Shown here: positions 62,694 through 64,000 of the stretch, piece by piece
How the letters are laid out: every line of letters starts with the position of its first letter
How positions within the stretch are numbered: position 1 is the stretch's first letter
Source: UBA3305 sp002373555
GTDB lineage: Bacteria > Bacillota > Clostridia > Lachnospirales > Lachnospiraceae
Reading direction: 5' to 3'
Length of the DNA stretch: 64,000 nt
Assembly: GCA_946612455.1 (NCBI GenBank)
Contig: CAMOER010000012.1
Location: 4,626 to 68,625, forward strand
Notes under the pieces: generated by a model
Seen by the model: the letters and a program-made list of their open reading frames with translations, nothing else
The model's database searches: none
Told to the model about the DNA's origin: nothing
Program-made: the position numbers and the translations under genes

Positions 62694-62769
62694 AAAAAAA
62701 GGCTTCATTACAGAGAAATACCGGAAGGATAATCTTCTGAGCGGGGATGGCACCCTCTGCAACAAAGCC
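62694..62769 (-). ncRNA. Candidate small RNA: three-way junction ending in poly-U
   Basis: Minus strand. The outer stem pairs GGCTT and GTTGCAGAG with CTCTGTAAT and AAGCC (with G-U pairs), enclosing two hairpins, GGG-TGCCAT-CCC and GAAG-ATTATC-CTTC. TTTTTTT (62694-62700) follows. An extended -10, TGATATACT (62776-62784), stands 7 bases before the first G. It lies in the 62591-62904 gap, where nothing else was recognised apart from A/T-rich sequence. It could be an independent RNA or a leader attenuator of the SPFH gene. Confidence 0.5.
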
Positions 62770-62886
62770 ATTATCAGTATATCATCTACATAAGACAAAC
62801 AATGTCATCCTGCTGTAAATTCAGAAAATATTTCGTTTTTGGTGCAGAATCGGTTAAGAAAGCACTCTACTCATCCGATATTGCAC

Positions 62887-62914
62887 AAAAAAAGAACAGT
62901 TGAATCAACTGTTC
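62887..62914 (-). terminator. Terminator overlapping the stop codon of the HTH gene
   Basis: Arms GAACAGTTGA / TCAACTGTTC around a single base, then TTTTTTT on the minus strand. The TGA stop of the gene (62905-62907) lies in the stem. Confidence 0.9.
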
Positions 62915-63150
62915 CCCGTCATGATAAAGCCCTTCTGCAATCTGTCATATTCGATGCGCCGGTTATCCTGCGGCTCATAGACACGTCTGTCATCGAGAAA
63001 CGCCCTGATGTCGTCAATATCTCTCTGTACAGAACGCTCATTGATCCTGTAGAAATCCGCTGCTTCTCTTTTCCGGATGACTTCGCCTTCCATGAAACGG
63101 GTGTATATGTCCAGAACACGGCTGCATTTGCCGTAGCTTCCCTGCTGCAA
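62905..63150 (-). CDS. Short HTH protein like the N-terminus of WYL regulators
   Basis: 81 residues from TTG 63150, which has AGGAGG 8 bases upstream; the longer frame has no start signal. CSRVLDIYTRFMEGEVI and FYRINERSVQRDIDDIRAFL match the helix-turn-helix of WYL-domain (YafY-like) regulators, and YDRLQKGFIM is the usual linker. The WYL domain itself is absent. Because a good promoter and a terminator bracket the short frame, it may be a functional DNA-binding protein rather than a decaying fragment. Confidence 0.75.
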   Translation of the reverse strand: MQQGSYGKCSRVLDIYTRFMEGEVIRKREAADFYRINERSVQRDIDDIRAFLDDRRVYEPQDNRRIEYDRLQKGFIMTGNS

Positions 63151-63202
63151 TTTTCTGACCTCCTGACACAAAAATAAACTGTATTCCCCCGAAAACAATT
63201 GG

Positions 63203-63231
63203 ATTATAGCATTCATCCAAACAGAAGTCAA
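63203..63231 (-). promoter_or_regulatory. Promoter of the short HTH gene
   Basis: Minus strand: -35 TTGACT (63226-63231), 17-base spacer, -10 TATAAT (63203-63208). Confidence 0.88.
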
Positions 63232-63332
63232 TGTACTTACACGCTTGAAAGCAAAAAATATTTATGATATTCTTTTGGGAAACGGATCATGCTGCATCCG
63301 GTCATATTTCGTCATTTTACGGGCAGGGACCT

Positions 63333-63881
63333 ATGAATAAGAATATCATCTCTCATTTTAAAACGATCACCGAGCACCGTCTTCTCGTCATGCGGTACTG
63401 CTTTCGGATCGGTCTTTATTACCAGGGACTGACCCACGATCTTTCCAAATACTCACCGTCCGAATTCCTTCCGGGCACAAAATATTACCAGGGCTACCGC
63501 AGCCCGAATGATGCCGAGCGCCGGGACATCGGCTACTCGACCGCCTGGATCCATCATAAAGGCAGGAACCGGCACCATATGGAATACTGGACGGATTATT
63601 CCCTGGAATATAAGGACGGGATGCTGCACGGCGTAAAGATGCCTTTAAAATATGTACTGGAAATGTTCTGCGACCGGCTGGCTGCCTGCCGGACCTACAA
63701 CGGCGATAAATATACGCAGGACATGGCGTACAATTATTTCCTGAAGGGCGGCGTATCGCCGCTCCTCCATCCGGAGACAGCGAAGTTCCTGGGAAGGCTT
63801 CTGTATATGGTCAAGGTGAAGGGGGAGGATTATACGATCGGATATATCCGACACTACCGGAAACACCATAAGGATTACTGA
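63333..63881 (+). CDS. DUF5662-like protein
   Basis: 182 residues from ATG 63333 with CAGGGA upstream. His and Asp residues suggest a metal-binding helical fold: HFKTITEHRLLVMRYC, GLTHDLSKYSPSEF and AWIHHKGRNRHHMEYW. This pattern matches what I recall of DUF5662, whose function is unknown; the HD-like HDLSKYSPSEF suggests a phosphohydrolase-type site. Single gene with a hairpin repeat and a terminator behind it. Confidence 0.8.
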   Translation: MNKNIISHFKTITEHRLLVMRYCFRIGLYYQGLTHDLSKYSPSEFLPGTKYYQGYRSPNDAERRDIGYSTAWIHHKGRNRHHMEYWTDYSLEYKDGMLHGVKMPLKYVLEMFCDRLAACRTYNGDKYTQDMAYNYFLKGGVSPLLHPETAKFLGRLLYMVKVKGEDYTIGYIRHYRKHHKDY

Positions 63882-63895
63882 CAAAAATAACCCAT

Positions 63896-63957
63896 GGGGA
63901 CAGGCACTGCGGGTCACAAAACATCGGAATGTTTTGTGACCCGCAGTGCCTGTCCCC
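63896..63957. repeat. REP-like hairpin with perfect 29-base arms
   Basis: The arms run 63896-63924 and 63929-63957 with loop CGGA and no mismatch. They begin GGGGACAGGCACTGCGGG and end at AAAACAT. The GGGGACAGGCAC end is shared with 50219-50254, and CCCATGGGG lies at the left border. Confidence 0.93.
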
Positions 63958-63962
63958 AATGG

Positions 63963-64000
63963 TAGGTAGTTTCTATTAAGTTAAGGAACTACCTATTTTT
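63963..64000 (+). terminator. Terminator near the right edge
   Basis: Arms TAGGTAGTT (63963-63971) and AACTACCTA (63987-63995) followed by TTTTT at the window end. Confidence 0.75.

Overview
The window looks like chromosomal DNA of a low-redundancy, moderately GC-rich anaerobic Firmicute, most likely a member of the Clostridia close to Lachnospiraceae. The support is AGGAGG-type ribosome sites, consensus TTGACA/TATAAT promoters with 17-base spacers, a Rex repressor, a two-gene 7TM/LuxR sensory system, an ABC-F protein, a YebC-like regulator and a clostridial-type tmRNA tag ending AEDNFAYAA. Most genes lie on the minus strand. No prophage, insertion sequence, CRISPR array, rRNA or tRNA gene was seen.

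Layout. 1-9973: a minus-strand operon with a membrane pseudo-kinase, a PAS histidine kinase, a LuxR-type response regulator and a giant secreted protein that runs off the left edge. 10129-13492: a VanS/VanR-like pair, a DUF975-type membrane protein and a small HMA2-like protein. 13564-16352: ssrA (tmRNA) with an unusual inverted copy of its 3' end, then two paralogous secreted repeat proteins with strong promoters. 16363-25638: a two-domain flavodoxin, a divergent lactate/malate dehydrogenase relative, a 1625-residue multidomain HD/HEAT/nucleotidyltransferase/phosphoribosyltransferase protein and a solo COG1002-type DNA methyltransferase. 25741-29897: yebC, alr, nnr and rex.

30086-41973 is an accessory catabolic region: an N-acyl-D-amino-acid deacylase, an M20 peptidase relative, a complete TRAP transporter (DctPQM) with a Gfo/Idh oxidoreductase and an unknown Cys-rich protein, a ProC homologue, a GntR/FCD regulator, a Cgl0159-like barrel protein and a YbaK/ProX-type deacylase. 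Four promoters here carry the same paired A/T-rich operator (TGATATATCA-like boxes 11 bases apart) at or just after the -10. They appear to form one regulon, probably controlled by the local GntR protein, for import and breakdown of an N-acylated or imino amino-acid-like compound. This is the best candidate in the window for an undescribed system.

42070-50207: ABC-F, mntP, two PLP aminotransferases, thrC, ilvC and ilvN. 50263-54148: a PEPCK-related P-loop protein, a YihY membrane protein and a coiled-coil protein with three tandem repeats. 54149-61124: a dlt-like operon (adenylation enzyme, carrier protein, MBOAT, SGNH-like) whose adenylation enzyme lacks the amino-group-binding Asp, followed three bases later by a Tet(M)-like GTPase fused to a YacP/Rae1 NYN nuclease. 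61253-64000: an SPFH/zinc-ribbon protein, a candidate three-way-junction small RNA, a short HTH protein whose stop codon lies inside its terminator, and a DUF5662-like protein followed by a perfect 29-bp-arm hairpin.

Calls rest on reading the sequence and remembered family features; no database search was possible.
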